A stretch of 64,000 nucleotides of DNA, taken from NCBI GenBank assembly GCA_023078685.1, contig JALGAS010000002.1:1798001-1862000 (forward strand), read 5' to 3'. The position numbers and the translations under genes were made by a program. This stretch comes from Neopestalotiopsis rosae (lineage: Eukaryota > Ascomycota > Sordariomycetes > Amphisphaeriales > Sporocadaceae). The notes below the pieces were generated by a model that saw nothing but the letters and a program-made list of their open reading frames with translations, ran no database searches and was not told the origin of the DNA. Positions 9,987 to 19,680 of this stretch are shown piece after piece; the first letter of the stretch is position 1; each line of letters begins with the position of its first letter.

Positions 9987-10598
9987 ATGTCAGATCCTTC
10001 AGTCCCTGCTCGTAAAACACTCGAGCGCTTAAACCTTTTGGAATTTGTGAAAAAGAACGGTCGTGCTGCCGATATGCCTTGCACGCCTTGCTGGAAAAAT
10101 AAGACGACTTGCGTCATGTCGGAGGAAAGGTCGAATCGATGTCTGGAGTGCATCCGTCATCCGACTCGGAAGTGCGATGGTGTTCTGGTAGCGTCTTCTC
10201 TCCGAAAGGTGTTGGATCAGCAACAGAAGTTGGAGAAGGAGGAAGAGGAAGCTAGTGATGATCTGCTGGCTCTTCACGAGAAGATGGCAGAACTTCAGTC
10301 TTCTTTAGCCGCTGCTGCTGGTCGGTTATCTCGTATCCGAAAGATCCGTGCTCGTGCGAAGGCGAAGGGGTCCGAGTTGTTCCAGCGAGGAATGGAGGAG
10401 CTGGACAAGGAGGATGGTCTGTTGCCTGCCTTGGATAGCCACGAGCACTTCGTGGTGGAGGACCTTCAGTCTATGGGGGTTTCTAACGAGGTGGATTGGT
10501 CTTCACTTGGTTTCGGAAGTGATTTTGTAGATCTTGGTCCTCTTGTTGAGACCGGAGATACTGGTCAAGAGCGGCGCAGCCCTCAACATGCTTCCTAG
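9987..10598 (+). CDS. Antisense accessory ORF: Zn2Cys6-like motif plus coiled coil
   Basis: An intact 203-codon ORF starts at ATG 9987 (Met-Ser-Asp-Pro; the open frame begins slightly upstream). It runs opposite to gag-pol and overlaps the last 116 bp of pol tail to tail. Residues 32-63 have six cysteines spaced C-x2-C-x6-C-x9-C-x2-C-x7-C, which fits the fungal Zn2Cys6 binuclear cluster pattern, preceded and followed by basic residues. Residues about 72-140 are rich in Glu, Lys, Leu and Ala (QQQKLEKEEEEASDDLLAL and onwards), a likely coiled coil for dimerisation. The C-terminus is acidic. This layout resembles a small DNA-binding factor, but DNA binding is inferred only from the cysteine spacing. 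The pyrimidine-rich DNA upstream (9850-9986) could be its leader. Such an ORF is not part of the standard gypsy gene set. Confidence 0.75.
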   Translation: MSDPSVPARKTLERLNLLEFVKKNGRAADMPCTPCWKNKTTCVMSEERSNRCLECIRHPTRKCDGVLVASSLRKVLDQQQKLEKEEEEASDDLLALHEKMAELQSSLAAAAGRLSRIRKIRARAKAKGSELFQRGMEELDKEDGLLPALDSHEHFVVEDLQSMGVSNEVDWSSLGFGSDFVDLGPLVETGDTGQERRSPQHAS

Positions 10599-13500
10599 GT
10601 TCCCAAGTGTTTTCCTCAGGTGGGTAGTCTTTCCATTTAACGTGGAATTGGTATCCCCGTCCGACTTTCTTATGGTCGATGATTTCCTCAACGACGTATT
10701 CTTGCTGATCGGGTTCTGTTTCTAGCGTTTCGTCGACTTTAGCGTTCTTTGGTGCTGGCTCTAGCAATGAGATATGGAAGGTTCGGTGGTTTCTCATAGT
10801 TTTTGGTAACTTGAGACGGTAATTGACATCCGAGATCTTCTTCTCGATTATGAATGCTCCGAGTTTCTTGAAGTCGAGTTTGTCGCTTGGTCGCTTGGTT
10901 TTGATGTTCTTGCGTAGAAGGTAGACTTTGTCTCCCTCCGCAAAGATTGGTCCCTCAATCTTCTTCCTATCATGTCTTTCTTTGGTCTTGCTTTGGGCCA
11001 TGATAAGGTCTTTCTGGAGTTGTGCTTGCAGGTGTTTGAGCTGGTCTACACGCTGAATGGCGTGTGGTGCAAGTCCTTTTCCTCTGATTGGTTCTTTGGT
11101 GATGTCGGGTTCGAAGCCGTAATTGGCGTAGAACGGTGACATTCCGGTGGGTTCTCGTACTGCACTGTTGTATGCAAACTCCGCAAGTGGCAATAGTGTG
11201 ACCCAATTGTCTTGCTGATGATTGACATAGCATCTGAGGTATTCTTCGAGTACTTGGTTGGCTCGTTCTGTTTGTCCATCGGTTTGTGGGTGAAAGGCGG
11301 TGGATAACTTGTGATTGCATCCTAACTGACTGATGAGTGATTTCCAGAAATTCGATGTGAATAGCTTGTCTCGATCGGAGATGATTTCGTCTGGTAATCC
11401 GTGTCTGCTGGCGATCGTCCGTAGGAAGGTGTATGCCAATTCTTCTGCGTTACTTGCTTCCTTGTATGGGAGGAAGTATGCGTACTTCGTGAGTCGTTCG
11501 GTGAATACTAGGATGCTATCGTAGAATACTCCAGTTAAGGGTTCCCTTGATAGTGGTAGCTTCACGATGAAGTCTAGAGCGATAGATTTCCATGCTCTGT
11601 CTGGTGGCGGTATGGGTTGCAACTGTCCATATTGCTTGTGTCGTGCTGATTTTGCCTTATTGCATAAATCGCATTCCTTGATGATGTTGCTGACGTGTTT
11701 CCGCAGCTGTGGGTAATCGAAGTGTTGTTGGATTCGCTTGGTTGTCTTGAACACTCCTTGGTGTCCACTAGTCGGTGACTCGTGGTAATCTTTGATTAGC
11801 TCTTGGAGTAGTGGTTCCTTGATTTTGATCTTCCCGTTATAGTGCTGTTGGCTGGGATCGTGTCTCCCTACTAGGTTGTCATCTGGATCTGGGCACTTAG
11901 TCATGCGTTCCGTCCAGCTGTTATGGTTGGTTATGCTCATGGTTGCATAGAGATTCATGGTCGGGACCAGTTTCCCGTTTTCTTCCATGGTAAAAAGGGT
12001 GTGTGCCTCCTTGGGCGTATCCTGATAATGATCTGGTCGTCGGCTGAGCGCATCGGCTCTTCCGTTTTCAGTTCCTCTTCGATAGCTGATTTCGAAGTTG
12101 AAGTCTGCCAAGAACTCTGCCCATCTGATTTGTCGCTTGTTGAGTTCTTTGCTGGTTGTGAACGAGGCGAGGTTCTTGTGATCGGTGTAGACTTGGACCT
12201 TGTAGTTGGTTCCACTAAGATAGTGTCTCCATTCCTTGAAGGCTTCGATAATTGCCATTAGTTCCTTGTCATGGATCTGGTAGTTGAGTTGTTCCTTGGT
12301 GAACTTCTTGCTGTAGAAGGCGACAGGGTGTGGTTTCCCATTGTCGTCCTTTTGTGTGAGCTGTCCACCCATGGCGTAGTCCGAGGCATCTGTCTCGACT
12401 TCGAACTCCCGTTCTGGGTCTGCCATGCGCATTACTGGTTCATCCGTAATGGCTTCCTTGATTTGTTCGAACGTTTCTTGTTCCTTGGTTGTCCAAATGA
12501 AGGGTACATCCTTTTTCGTCAGGTGCGTGAGAGGTGCGGCTATGCCTCCGAGGTTCCTGATGAACATTCGGTAGAAGTTTACGAGTCCTAAGAAGGATCT
12601 GACTTCTGTTACCGTTTTCGGGGTAGGCCAGTCTCTTACTGCTGCAATCTTGGATGGTTCCATTTTGACTTCTCCGGGGGATACGACGTATCCTACGAAG
12701 GTGACTTCTTTCTTATGGAATTCGCTTTTCTCGGGGTTGACTAGCAGGTTCGCGTCCTGCAGTTTCTGTAACACTATTTTGACATGTTGCTTGTGTTCTT
12801 CGAGGTCTTTGGAGTAGATGAGTATATCATCGAGATATACTACTACGAACTTGTCGAGGTATTCCCGAAGGACATCGTTGATCATGTTTTGAAAACTTGC
12901 TGGTGCGTTGGTTAGGCCGAAAGGCATAACCTTGTATTCGAAATGTCCGTATTTGCAACGGAATGCGGTCTTCCATTCTTCTCCTTCCTTAATTCTGATC
13001 AATCCGTACGCATTGGGCAAGTCTAGGGCCGTAAACCACTTGGCTCCGTGCAACTTGTCGCGTAGGTCCTTGATCAAAGGAAGGGGGTATCGGTTCTTGA
13101 TCGTGATATCGTTAAGCTTGCGATAGTCGATGCAAGGTCTCCATTTGGGTTTCCCGTCTTTGCTTTTCTTGGGTACGAAAAGTATAGGGTATCCTGCTGG
13201 TGAGGTGGATTCTGTAATCCATCCTTTCTGGGTCATGTCGTTGAGGTATTCTTTCAACGCTTCCTCATGCTGAGGTTTTACTGGGTATGTCGGCATGAAA
13301 TGGGGTTCCTTTCCTTCCTGGAGGGGTATTTCATGGTCGTATCTTGTGTGCTTTGGTAATCCTGTTTTCAGCACTCCGCTGAACAGGTCGCTGAACTCTT
13401 GGTACTCTTCGGGTACTACAGTGTCGAGTTTCGGCTTGACATGCTTGGTCATAAGGTAAAATCCAAGTGTCTCAGGGTCGCTTGAGGGTTTGTTCTTCAA

Positions 13501-13857
13501 ACTCTCCTCAGGGGCTGACTCTATTCCTGGTAAATCCCACTGGAATTGGCCTGTTTTCCAGTTCACTCGGGGACAGCTCTCCTTCAACCAGGTTATCCCT
13601 AGGACTACATCGTAGTCCGTGATTTCTGTGATGTCGCACGTGAGTTCCTCCTTATGGTCTTGGATGTAGACTTGAATATGCGCAGTCTCCATGTCAACAA
13701 TTCCATCTCCATAAGATATAGGTTGTCCATCAACAGTGTTGAGTGTGTAGGGCGTCTTCTTCCATTTCCATGGTACCTTAAGTTTATTGACGATTCTTGG
13801 GGAGATAAAAATTCCTTGAGCTCCCGTGTCTACCAGGGCTCGTATTTCTTGGTTCAT
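10483..13857 (-). CDS. pol: Gypsy Pol polyprotein with chromodomain
   Basis: An intact ORF of 1124 codons from ATG 13857. The order is: aspartic protease (ALVDTGAQG, near residue 10); reverse transcriptase (catalytic YLDD near residue 340); RNase H (TDASDYAMGG near 490); integrase zinc finger of the His-His-Cys-Cys type (ending in CDLCNKAK, about 690-740); integrase core (ALDFIVKLP, SDRDKLFTS, HPQTDGQTERANQ, giving the D, D and E residues); and a C-terminal chromodomain (HVKWKDYPPEENTWEP, about 1053-1090). The chromodomain places it among the chromoviruses and probably directs integration to modified chromatin. The same frame is open upstream of the ATG to about 14050, overlapping the end of gag. 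Expression as a Gag-Pol fusion by -1 frameshifting is therefore possible, as is separate initiation. No disabling mutation is seen. Confidence 0.95.
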   Translation of the reverse strand: MNQEIRALVDTGAQGIFISPRIVNKLKVPWKWKKTPYTLNTVDGQPISYGDGIVDMETAHIQVYIQDHKEELTCDITEITDYDVVLGITWLKESCPRVNWKTGQFQWDLPGIESAPEESLKNKPSSDPETLGFYLMTKHVKPKLDTVVPEEYQEFSDLFSGVLKTGLPKHTRYDHEIPLQEGKEPHFMPTYPVKPQHEEALKEYLNDMTQKGWITESTSPAGYPILFVPKKSKDGKPKWRPCIDYRKLNDITIKNRYPLPLIKDLRDKLHGAKWFTALDLPNAYGLIRIKEGEEWKTAFRCKYGHFEYKVMPFGLTNAPASFQNMINDVLREYLDKFVVVYLDDILIYSKDLEEHKQHVKIVLQKLQDANLLVNPEKSEFHKKEVTFVGYVVSPGEVKMEPSKIAAVRDWPTPKTVTEVRSFLGLVNFYRMFIRNLGGIAAPLTHLTKKDVPFIWTTKEQETFEQIKEAITDEPVMRMADPEREFEVETDASDYAMGGQLTQKDDNGKPHPVAFYSKKFTKEQLNYQIHDKELMAIIEAFKEWRHYLSGTNYKVQVYTDHKNLASFTTSKELNKRQIRWAEFLADFNFEISYRRGTENGRADALSRRPDHYQDTPKEAHTLFTMEENGKLVPTMNLYATMSITNHNSWTERMTKCPDPDDNLVGRHDPSQQHYNGKIKIKEPLLQELIKDYHESPTSGHQGVFKTTKRIQQHFDYPQLRKHVSNIIKECDLCNKAKSARHKQYGQLQPIPPPDRAWKSIALDFIVKLPLSREPLTGVFYDSILVFTERLTKYAYFLPYKEASNAEELAYTFLRTIASRHGLPDEIISDRDKLFTSNFWKSLISQLGCNHKLSTAFHPQTDGQTERANQVLEEYLRCYVNHQQDNWVTLLPLAEFAYNSAVREPTGMSPFYANYGFEPDITKEPIRGKGLAPHAIQRVDQLKHLQAQLQKDLIMAQSKTKERHDRKKIEGPIFAEGDKVYLLRKNIKTKRPSDKLDFKKLGAFIIEKKISDVNYRLKLPKTMRNHRTFHISLLEPAPKNAKVDETLETEPDQQEYVVEEIIDHKKVGRGYQFHVKWKDYPPEENTWEPRKHVEGCAALDQYLRSQQEDQDLQNHFRNQVKTNPPR

Positions 13858-13946
13858 GATCCTGATCGGGATCGTTAGGTGATCGTGTAGCTTGGTGCCG
13901 TTGGTGGCACAGATGGACCTTTCTGTGGTGGACCGCTTTTGCCTCT

Positions 13947-16478
13947 TTAAAAGTGGTCCAGGTCGTTTCCCGAATCCTTGTTGATTCGTCTGTTGGCGCG
14001 TCGCTTCTCGGCGCTGGTGAGTATCCGTTGATCCCTTTGTTCTCGGGTCTCATTTCTCTTCTGGCGGTAGTGTGCGTCGCCTGTGTCTTCGTCCTGCGTT
14101 CCAGGGGTTTGTCTGGGTGAGCGTAGCTCTCTTGCTAGCTCATTCAATGCTTCTATCCGAAGTTCCCAAGAGGGTGGCTTCTCTTGTCCTTCCTCTTGAT
14201 ATCGTGCCTCAAGCTGGGCTAGTTTATCGTTGAATTCTTTCTGCGAAGGTTCTTCCTTCGTTGGTTGCTGGGGTAATGTGAATGTCTTCTTGATTTGTTC
14301 GTTGGTTTCTTCGGATATCATGGTGACCGTGTGTCGGAGTGGCTGTGGAGGTTCTTTCCGGGTGGTATTCATTACGTTCCGGACATCGAAAGTTTCTTCC
14401 ACTGGTTCAATCTTGAGCTTTCCTGATATTCTCAGGTCTCTGATGCGTTTCCATGCTTCTGCTTTGTTTTGCATATGGCGTATGCAGTCATCCTGTGGGC
14501 ATGTCCACCATGGTTTTTTCTCGTTGATCGAGCACTGCGGTGGTCTAGGGTGCAAAGCAAGTACGACATATCCTCGTGCGTCGCAGTAGCTTACTTCTGC
14601 CTTTCCTGCGTGCTCAGCTAGATGGGGGTAGCAAATGGCGTCTTTTCCCATTCGTAGTGGGAATACTCCTTGAGATGTTTTGTTTTCAAGGTGTTCGTCG
14701 CATCCCGGGTCGATGCATCCTACCCACGCGATCTGGTGGTGCTGAGGGTGCTTGATGCTGAGTCGGGGGTCGTCTCCAAATTTGGCTCCCGGGGTTCTCT
14801 GCTCCCATGGGGTGTCGGTGGTTTTCTGGAGGATTTCTGCTAGTTGTTGCCCCGTGCCGTACATCTCCACGGCAGAGAGAGTAAACTGGGCATTGGTGTC
14901 GATTCGTCGGGTTTGTCTGAATTCCCGTTCGAGTTCATCCCTAGTGGAGGTTTCTAGTTTCGTGATGAGTTCCCTTCTTCCCTTGTAGTCGGTGTCCATG
15001 GGTTCGTAGGTATCCTCCTCATCGCTGCTAGTGTCGTCCACAGATGGGGTCGTTTGTTGCTGTCGAAGCTGTTGTTCTGCTTCTCTGACTTGGTGGTAGC
15101 CTTCGTTCTCTGAAGCGCTGCCGATAGTGTCGCTATCGCTGTCTACCAGTTGTCCTTCTGATCCGATGTGGACATTCCTTCCCAGGCGCGTCGCGGCGGC
15201 TAGGGTTCTTGGTTGCTTGGGGTACCATCCACTGTCTCGCTTGCTGGATTTATGCGTTCGACATTCGTCGTCGTAGCACGCCGTCCAGGAGAGAGAGTCG
15301 TGGGGTACTTCTTCTCGCTTGGTGCTGTAGATCTGCTTCTTGCCCTCTGGCACTGGTTTAAATCCCAGTTTCTTTGGTTGGTTGCACTCGCTCGCGTAGT
15401 GTCCCATTTTCCCGCAGTTGTAGCACTTGACCTTGGATTTGTCCTTTCGCTGGGTAGCGTCAAGGTCCATGGGTCCGCTGTGTTGTCCGTATGACGTCTT
15501 GTTCTTCCAGTCGCGGTTTCGGTTGTTATATCCGTTTTGTCGGGGTCTTCCCATGTTGGCGGTGGTACGGCTCTGGTATTTCGGGGTTTGTTTCTTTTCA
15601 GACCGTCGAGCGTATAGTTGGTTGTCAATGCGTACCACAAGTTCCGCGTACTGGGTGAAGTCGGTAGGTAGGTACAAGATCCTACTGATCTCATCCTTGA
15701 CTTCTTCCTTGAGACCTTGATAGTATAGCATGATGCGTGTGTCGTCGGTGCAGTCCATGCGAGCGGTGATCCGCTTGAATTCTGCAGTGTATACTGACGC
15801 GGATGCTTTCTGCTTGAGGTTCTCAAGTTCTCGTTCGGCTTGTCTCTTCTCGTCAGGATCTTGGAATAGTGATTTGAGTGCTTCTTCGAATCCGGCATAG
15901 GTTCCGAAGATCTTCTGTGTCTCTGCCTTGCACTGGCTCAACATCCATCCATGTTCGCTTGCTTCAGAGAGGTATGGTTCGAACCACGCGAGGGCGCGTC
16001 CTTTCAAGAAGGATGCTGCGTGAACGATCCTCTGAAGGTCATTCTGGAAGCTTCCCATGTGGAAGGAGTGATAGGCGCGGACTTGGGCAAGGTATCCTTT
16101 GAGCCCTCCAGGCGTTCCATCATAAGGTGCGGGTTTGAGCCCTCCAGGCGTTCCATCATAAGGTGCGGGAGTGTTGAACTTGAGCCCATCAGTCTTCTGG
16201 ATTGGCGTGGTGATGATGTTGGCTGCTCCTCGCATAGCGGTGTTGGAATCCTGGAGTTCCTGAATGAGTTTGGCCTTGCGATCCTCCTCTCGCTGGAGTC
16301 GCTTGATTTCCCGAAGAATGCTTTCGTACTGTTCCTTGGAGACTTCGAAGTCGTCGTCTCCATCGGAGTCAATACTCATAGCTTGAGTGGGGGATTCTTG
16401 GGGTGTCTGTTCCTGAGTGGCCTTTGTTGTCTCCTTTCCTTTCTTGCTACTGCCGCTGTCCTTGCTGACGGTAGACAT
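13947..16478 (-). CDS. gag: Gypsy Gag with CCHC knuckle and three C-x4-C-x2-H modules
   Basis: An intact ORF of 843 codons from ATG 16478. After a charged, coiled-coil-like start comes the capsid-type Retrotrans_gag region (about residues 125-310, for example GRALAWFEPYLSE). A classic zinc knuckle CYNCGKMGHYASEC lies at about 351-364, which binds the element RNA. The remaining 480 residues are unusual. They contain three copies of a W-x2-C-x4-C-x2-H-like module: WTACYDDECRTH (about 396-407), WVGCIDPGCDEH (about 583-594) and WWTCPQDDCIRH (about 656-667). These are separated by acidic or Gln-rich linkers, and the C-terminus is basic. Two tandem 12-residue copies of PAPYDGTPGGLK lie near residue 103. 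The reading ends at TAA 13947-13949, where pol is open in the -1 frame. Confidence 0.93.
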   Translation of the reverse strand: MSTVSKDSGSSKKGKETTKATQEQTPQESPTQAMSIDSDGDDDFEVSKEQYESILREIKRLQREEDRKAKLIQELQDSNTAMRGAANIITTPIQKTDGLKFNTPAPYDGTPGGLKPAPYDGTPGGLKGYLAQVRAYHSFHMGSFQNDLQRIVHAASFLKGRALAWFEPYLSEASEHGWMLSQCKAETQKIFGTYAGFEEALKSLFQDPDEKRQAERELENLKQKASASVYTAEFKRITARMDCTDDTRIMLYYQGLKEEVKDEISRILYLPTDFTQYAELVVRIDNQLYARRSEKKQTPKYQSRTTANMGRPRQNGYNNRNRDWKNKTSYGQHSGPMDLDATQRKDKSKVKCYNCGKMGHYASECNQPKKLGFKPVPEGKKQIYSTKREEVPHDSLSWTACYDDECRTHKSSKRDSGWYPKQPRTLAAATRLGRNVHIGSEGQLVDSDSDTIGSASENEGYHQVREAEQQLRQQQTTPSVDDTSSDEEDTYEPMDTDYKGRRELITKLETSTRDELEREFRQTRRIDTNAQFTLSAVEMYGTGQQLAEILQKTTDTPWEQRTPGAKFGDDPRLSIKHPQHHQIAWVGCIDPGCDEHLENKTSQGVFPLRMGKDAICYPHLAEHAGKAEVSYCDARGYVVLALHPRPPQCSINEKKPWWTCPQDDCIRHMQNKAEAWKRIRDLRISGKLKIEPVEETFDVRNVMNTTRKEPPQPLRHTVTMISEETNEQIKKTFTLPQQPTKEEPSQKEFNDKLAQLEARYQEEGQEKPPSWELRIEALNELARELRSPRQTPGTQDEDTGDAHYRQKRNETREQRDQRILTSAEKRRANRRINKDSGNDLDHF
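16098..16169. repeat. Perfect 36-bp tandem duplication in gag
   Basis: Two identical 36-bp units (16098-16133 and 16134-16169) stand side by side, in frame, and duplicate 12 residues of Gag. Perfect identity suggests a recent slippage event. Confidence 0.95.
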
Positions 16479-16537
16479 TCTGCCGATATTGCTCAGTTAG
16501 TTTCTGGGGGAACGTACCTGAACAAGAGTGATCAAAA

Positions 16538-17049
16538 TGTAACGACTATACTACGGGTTTCTAGAATAAACCTGAGTATAAGAGGTGTTGGGGGTTTATG
16601 CTAACAGGGAACGCTAGCCAAGATACTGAACTGAGCAATGAGTAACTGAAGATGGTGGTCCTGAAATGATTCACAAGTGTAGTCGTCAAAGCGTATTGAA
16701 TGCTTCACCTATGGGTAAGATAGATGCTTAGATTGATCACTGAGGTAATGACTGTCTATGTAACCGTAGGAAATCCCTCCCTAATATATCCATTCATTCC
16801 CTCACTGATGTTTGCTTGGATCATACCAACAAGTATGATCCCCTTTGTTCTTGGATCTTATGGATCACAATGATCCTTGTGATCCATGCCAATGGATCAT
16901 TGCCAAGGCCATGATCCTGTCAACACTTGTTGACAGCTGGCGGGGGTGGCTGGGTCTTTTGGCCAGGGCCGTGGTCACTGCCCCGCAGCATACCTTCTTA
17001 AGCGCCAACACAGTTGTTTGTCCTTCTGCAAGGGTGCATGTTCGTAACA
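16538..17049 (-). repeat. 5' LTR of the gypsy element
   Basis: A 512-bp LTR upstream of gag in the element's orientation; it should carry the promoter. It matches the 3' LTR exactly on my reading. The primer-binding region just inside (16520-16537, minus strand TTTTGATCACTCTTGTTC) does not begin with the common TGG of tRNA-primed elements. Confidence 0.95.
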
Positions 17050-17973
17050 CTTAATAAAAAGTATAAATCGAAAACTATAGCCGCTCTCCCGAACGAGCTA
17101 TAAGTCACTTAGTGTAGACTTCGGAATTCCGCTATAGTGGCCGATTGCTGCATTAGGAAAGCAGCGTTACCCGTTTTACGGATCACTTATACGATACTTT
17201 ATCGTATACTTAAAAGTCTTTACCTTTATTTCGACGAATCCTTTACCGTCTATAACGATTTATATATCGTTATAACGGGAAAATTCAGGCAAAATAGATA
17301 GCACTATACGTGCCTTATCCGGTTGCCAAATGCCGGAAAAACAAAAACTCTCTAGTTCGGATAACTAGAATACGTGGAAATCCACTATACAGTTATATAT
17401 AAAGCTACTAGGTATAGACGGTTTTTTCGAAAAACCTAAAACGTATATCGGTATAACCGAGATACAAAAAGCCCAAGCGTTACTTCTAATTCGTCAAAAC
17501 TTAACGAACGAACCGTTAAATTTAATTTTCGATAAACTTAATCCGTATAAAGCTCTATCGACTTTACAATCAGCCTATTAAGGCACCGGTCCCGTCCTTC
17601 GACAGCAGCTATACCTCGAATTCCATACTATAAAATTCGAGAATTATAACTCGTTAAACGAGTTTATTTCCAGTTTTAAAAGCTATTTATCCAAGCTTTT
17701 AAACGTTAGGGCAAAAATCGACGATATCGATCAAAAAACGATCTTTATAGCCGCCCTCCAGTCAGCCTACCCTATATAGGCAAATCGTTAAAAAAGTGCC
17801 TTACGGTCACTTACACCCCCTAATTTAGAAAGTCTAATAACCGATATATTAGACGAAAACCGACGGGATCCAGATTCGGTAATAGGAAATTCTTATTTTA
17901 CGGGTAATAAAAATAAATCCCGAAATTCCCAGACCAATCAAAATCGATAGGAATCCAAAAGCGGAAAGAAACG

Positions 17974-18032
17974 GTAGAATTCGAATAAATCGAATAATTC
18001 GAATAATTCGAATAAATCGAATAAGCCGAATA
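17974..18032 (+). repeat. Imperfect short tandem repeat (CGAATAAN units)
   Basis: Runs of 8-9-bp units such as CGAATAATT and CGAATAAAT encode an Asn/Ser/Lys-rich stretch at the end of the copia Gag region. Confidence 0.7.
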
Positions 18033-19680
18033 CTTCGACTTCATCCACCCGTTCCTCGAATAAGTCACAAAATCGAGGAAAACCACCACGTGATTCCGAA
18101 GAAACCACCGAAAAAGAATCATTTTATTCTTTTTCGGATATTCCGAATAATCGGAAATTCAATACCGTTCCACGAGACTAATGGCTATACGATACTAGTT
18201 CTTCGAAGCATATTGCGAATAATAAGAAATTATTCGTCGAATTCACCGAAAAAACCGGTTTACCACCGGTTATTACGGGTGGTGGAAAAGTATTTCCAAA
18301 AAAAATAGGAAAAATCGTTCTTCCATTCCAAATTAACCGGGAAATACGTAAAATTACGTTATTAAACATACTCTACATTCCGGAATTTCCGCTAAATATT
18401 ATATCCGGCCAGCTTCACTACCAAAAAGGTGGTATTATAAGCGGGAATAAACTTTGCGATTCTAAAAATCGTCCGTTTGCTACGTTAAATCAAGGAAAAC
18501 GTGGTTTCTTTCTTCACGTAGCAAATAAATCGGAACCCGATATAGCTTACTTAGCCATAAATCCACTAAAAACAGTGGAAAAAGCCCGTATACTCGACGT
18601 GGCTTACCCGGAACCGGAATCGGTAAAGAAATCCGATAATTTTACGGATTTCGAAAAAGTCGAATTATTAAATAATAATTCGAATTTCCTCACAGCTACG
18701 GAACGATGGCATAAGGTCCTTAGCCACCCTAGCTTCGATATTTTAGCTAAAACAGCTAAAATAACTGCTGGTATACCGAAGGGGGAAATAAAAAAGGAAG
18801 ATTTCCATTGCGAATCTTGCCTTTCGGGTAAAATTACCCGTAACCAAGCCCGTATTAATCCTAATCGGGCAAATATACCACTATATCGAATTTGCATCGA
18901 TACGGTATATATTACCCTATCCAGCTATTCCGGTTATAATTATATAACCGGCTTTACCGATAATAAAACCGGCTTCCGTAACGTAGAATTTTCTAAGGAA
19001 AAGTCTAAAATATTCGATATCGTTACCAAAAAAATCGAATATTATAAAACATAATTCGGTCGATACCCGAATGTGATTCGCATGGATAACGGTAGGGAGT
19101 TTTCCCCGGTTAAATTAAACGATTATTTAACCGGAAAAAGGATTATTTTCGAACCCACTACTCCGTATATACCGGAATAAAACGGTATTGCCGAAAAGAC
19201 GAATCGAATTATTATCGAAAAAACCCGTACGGTTTTTATCGATTTATAACTCCCGAAAAACCTCTAGGAATTCGTTATAAAAGCCGTTATTTACTTAATA
19301 AATATTACGGCTATATCGTCCGGTCAGCTTACCCCTTACCAGGAATTTTACGATTATTTCTGGCCATAACGGGATAATAAGCCTAACGTATCTACCATCC
19401 ATGCCCTTAAAACGCCTGTTTTAGTATATAAATCAAAAGAAAATCGGGTCACTTCCGATAAATTCGGTAATATTACCGAAAACGGAAAAATAATCGGCTA
19501 TAATGGTAATAAAATTTATTACGTTTATATTGCTAATCGACCGTATAAATCACGAATTATACGGACCTCCCATATTCGATTATTACCGAAAAATCGAAAA
19601 AAAGGGGAGAATTCACAGGATTCGGATAATCTTTAGAATTTATATAATTCGGAGAATTCACAGCATTCTAATGACTTTCG

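Larger units (their letters stand above)
9339..17049 (-). mobile_element. Complete Ty3/gypsy chromovirus retrotransposon
   Basis: A 7711-bp element bounded by two 512-bp direct LTRs (9339-9850 and 16538-17049) that I read as identical. gag (13947-16478) and pol (10483-13857) are on the minus strand, so the right LTR is the 5' LTR. Pol order is protease, reverse transcriptase, RNase H, integrase, chromodomain, which defines a chromovirus. An additional ORF (9987-10598) lies on the opposite strand between pol and the 3' LTR. A purine-rich tract sits next to the 3' LTR. All ORFs are intact and the DNA shows no RIP skew, unlike both flanks, so insertion is recent. The five bases outside the LTRs (CTTTT and CTTAA) do not form a perfect target-site duplication. 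Confidence 0.95.

Noticed and set aside
10029..10277. 82-codon minus-strand ORF within the antisense accessory gene
   Set aside because: Shadow of the Zn2Cys6-like ORF; Leu/Gln-rich because it is the complement of the Glu/Lys-rich coiled coil.
14230..16604. Several plus-strand ORFs over gag (up to 217 codons)
   Set aside because: Antisense shadows of the intact gag frame, without any motif.
17974..18032. Repeated units resembling a CRISPR-like array
   Set aside because: Units are 8-9 bp without spacers and lie in the copia Gag coding region; CRISPR is not expected in a fungal genome.
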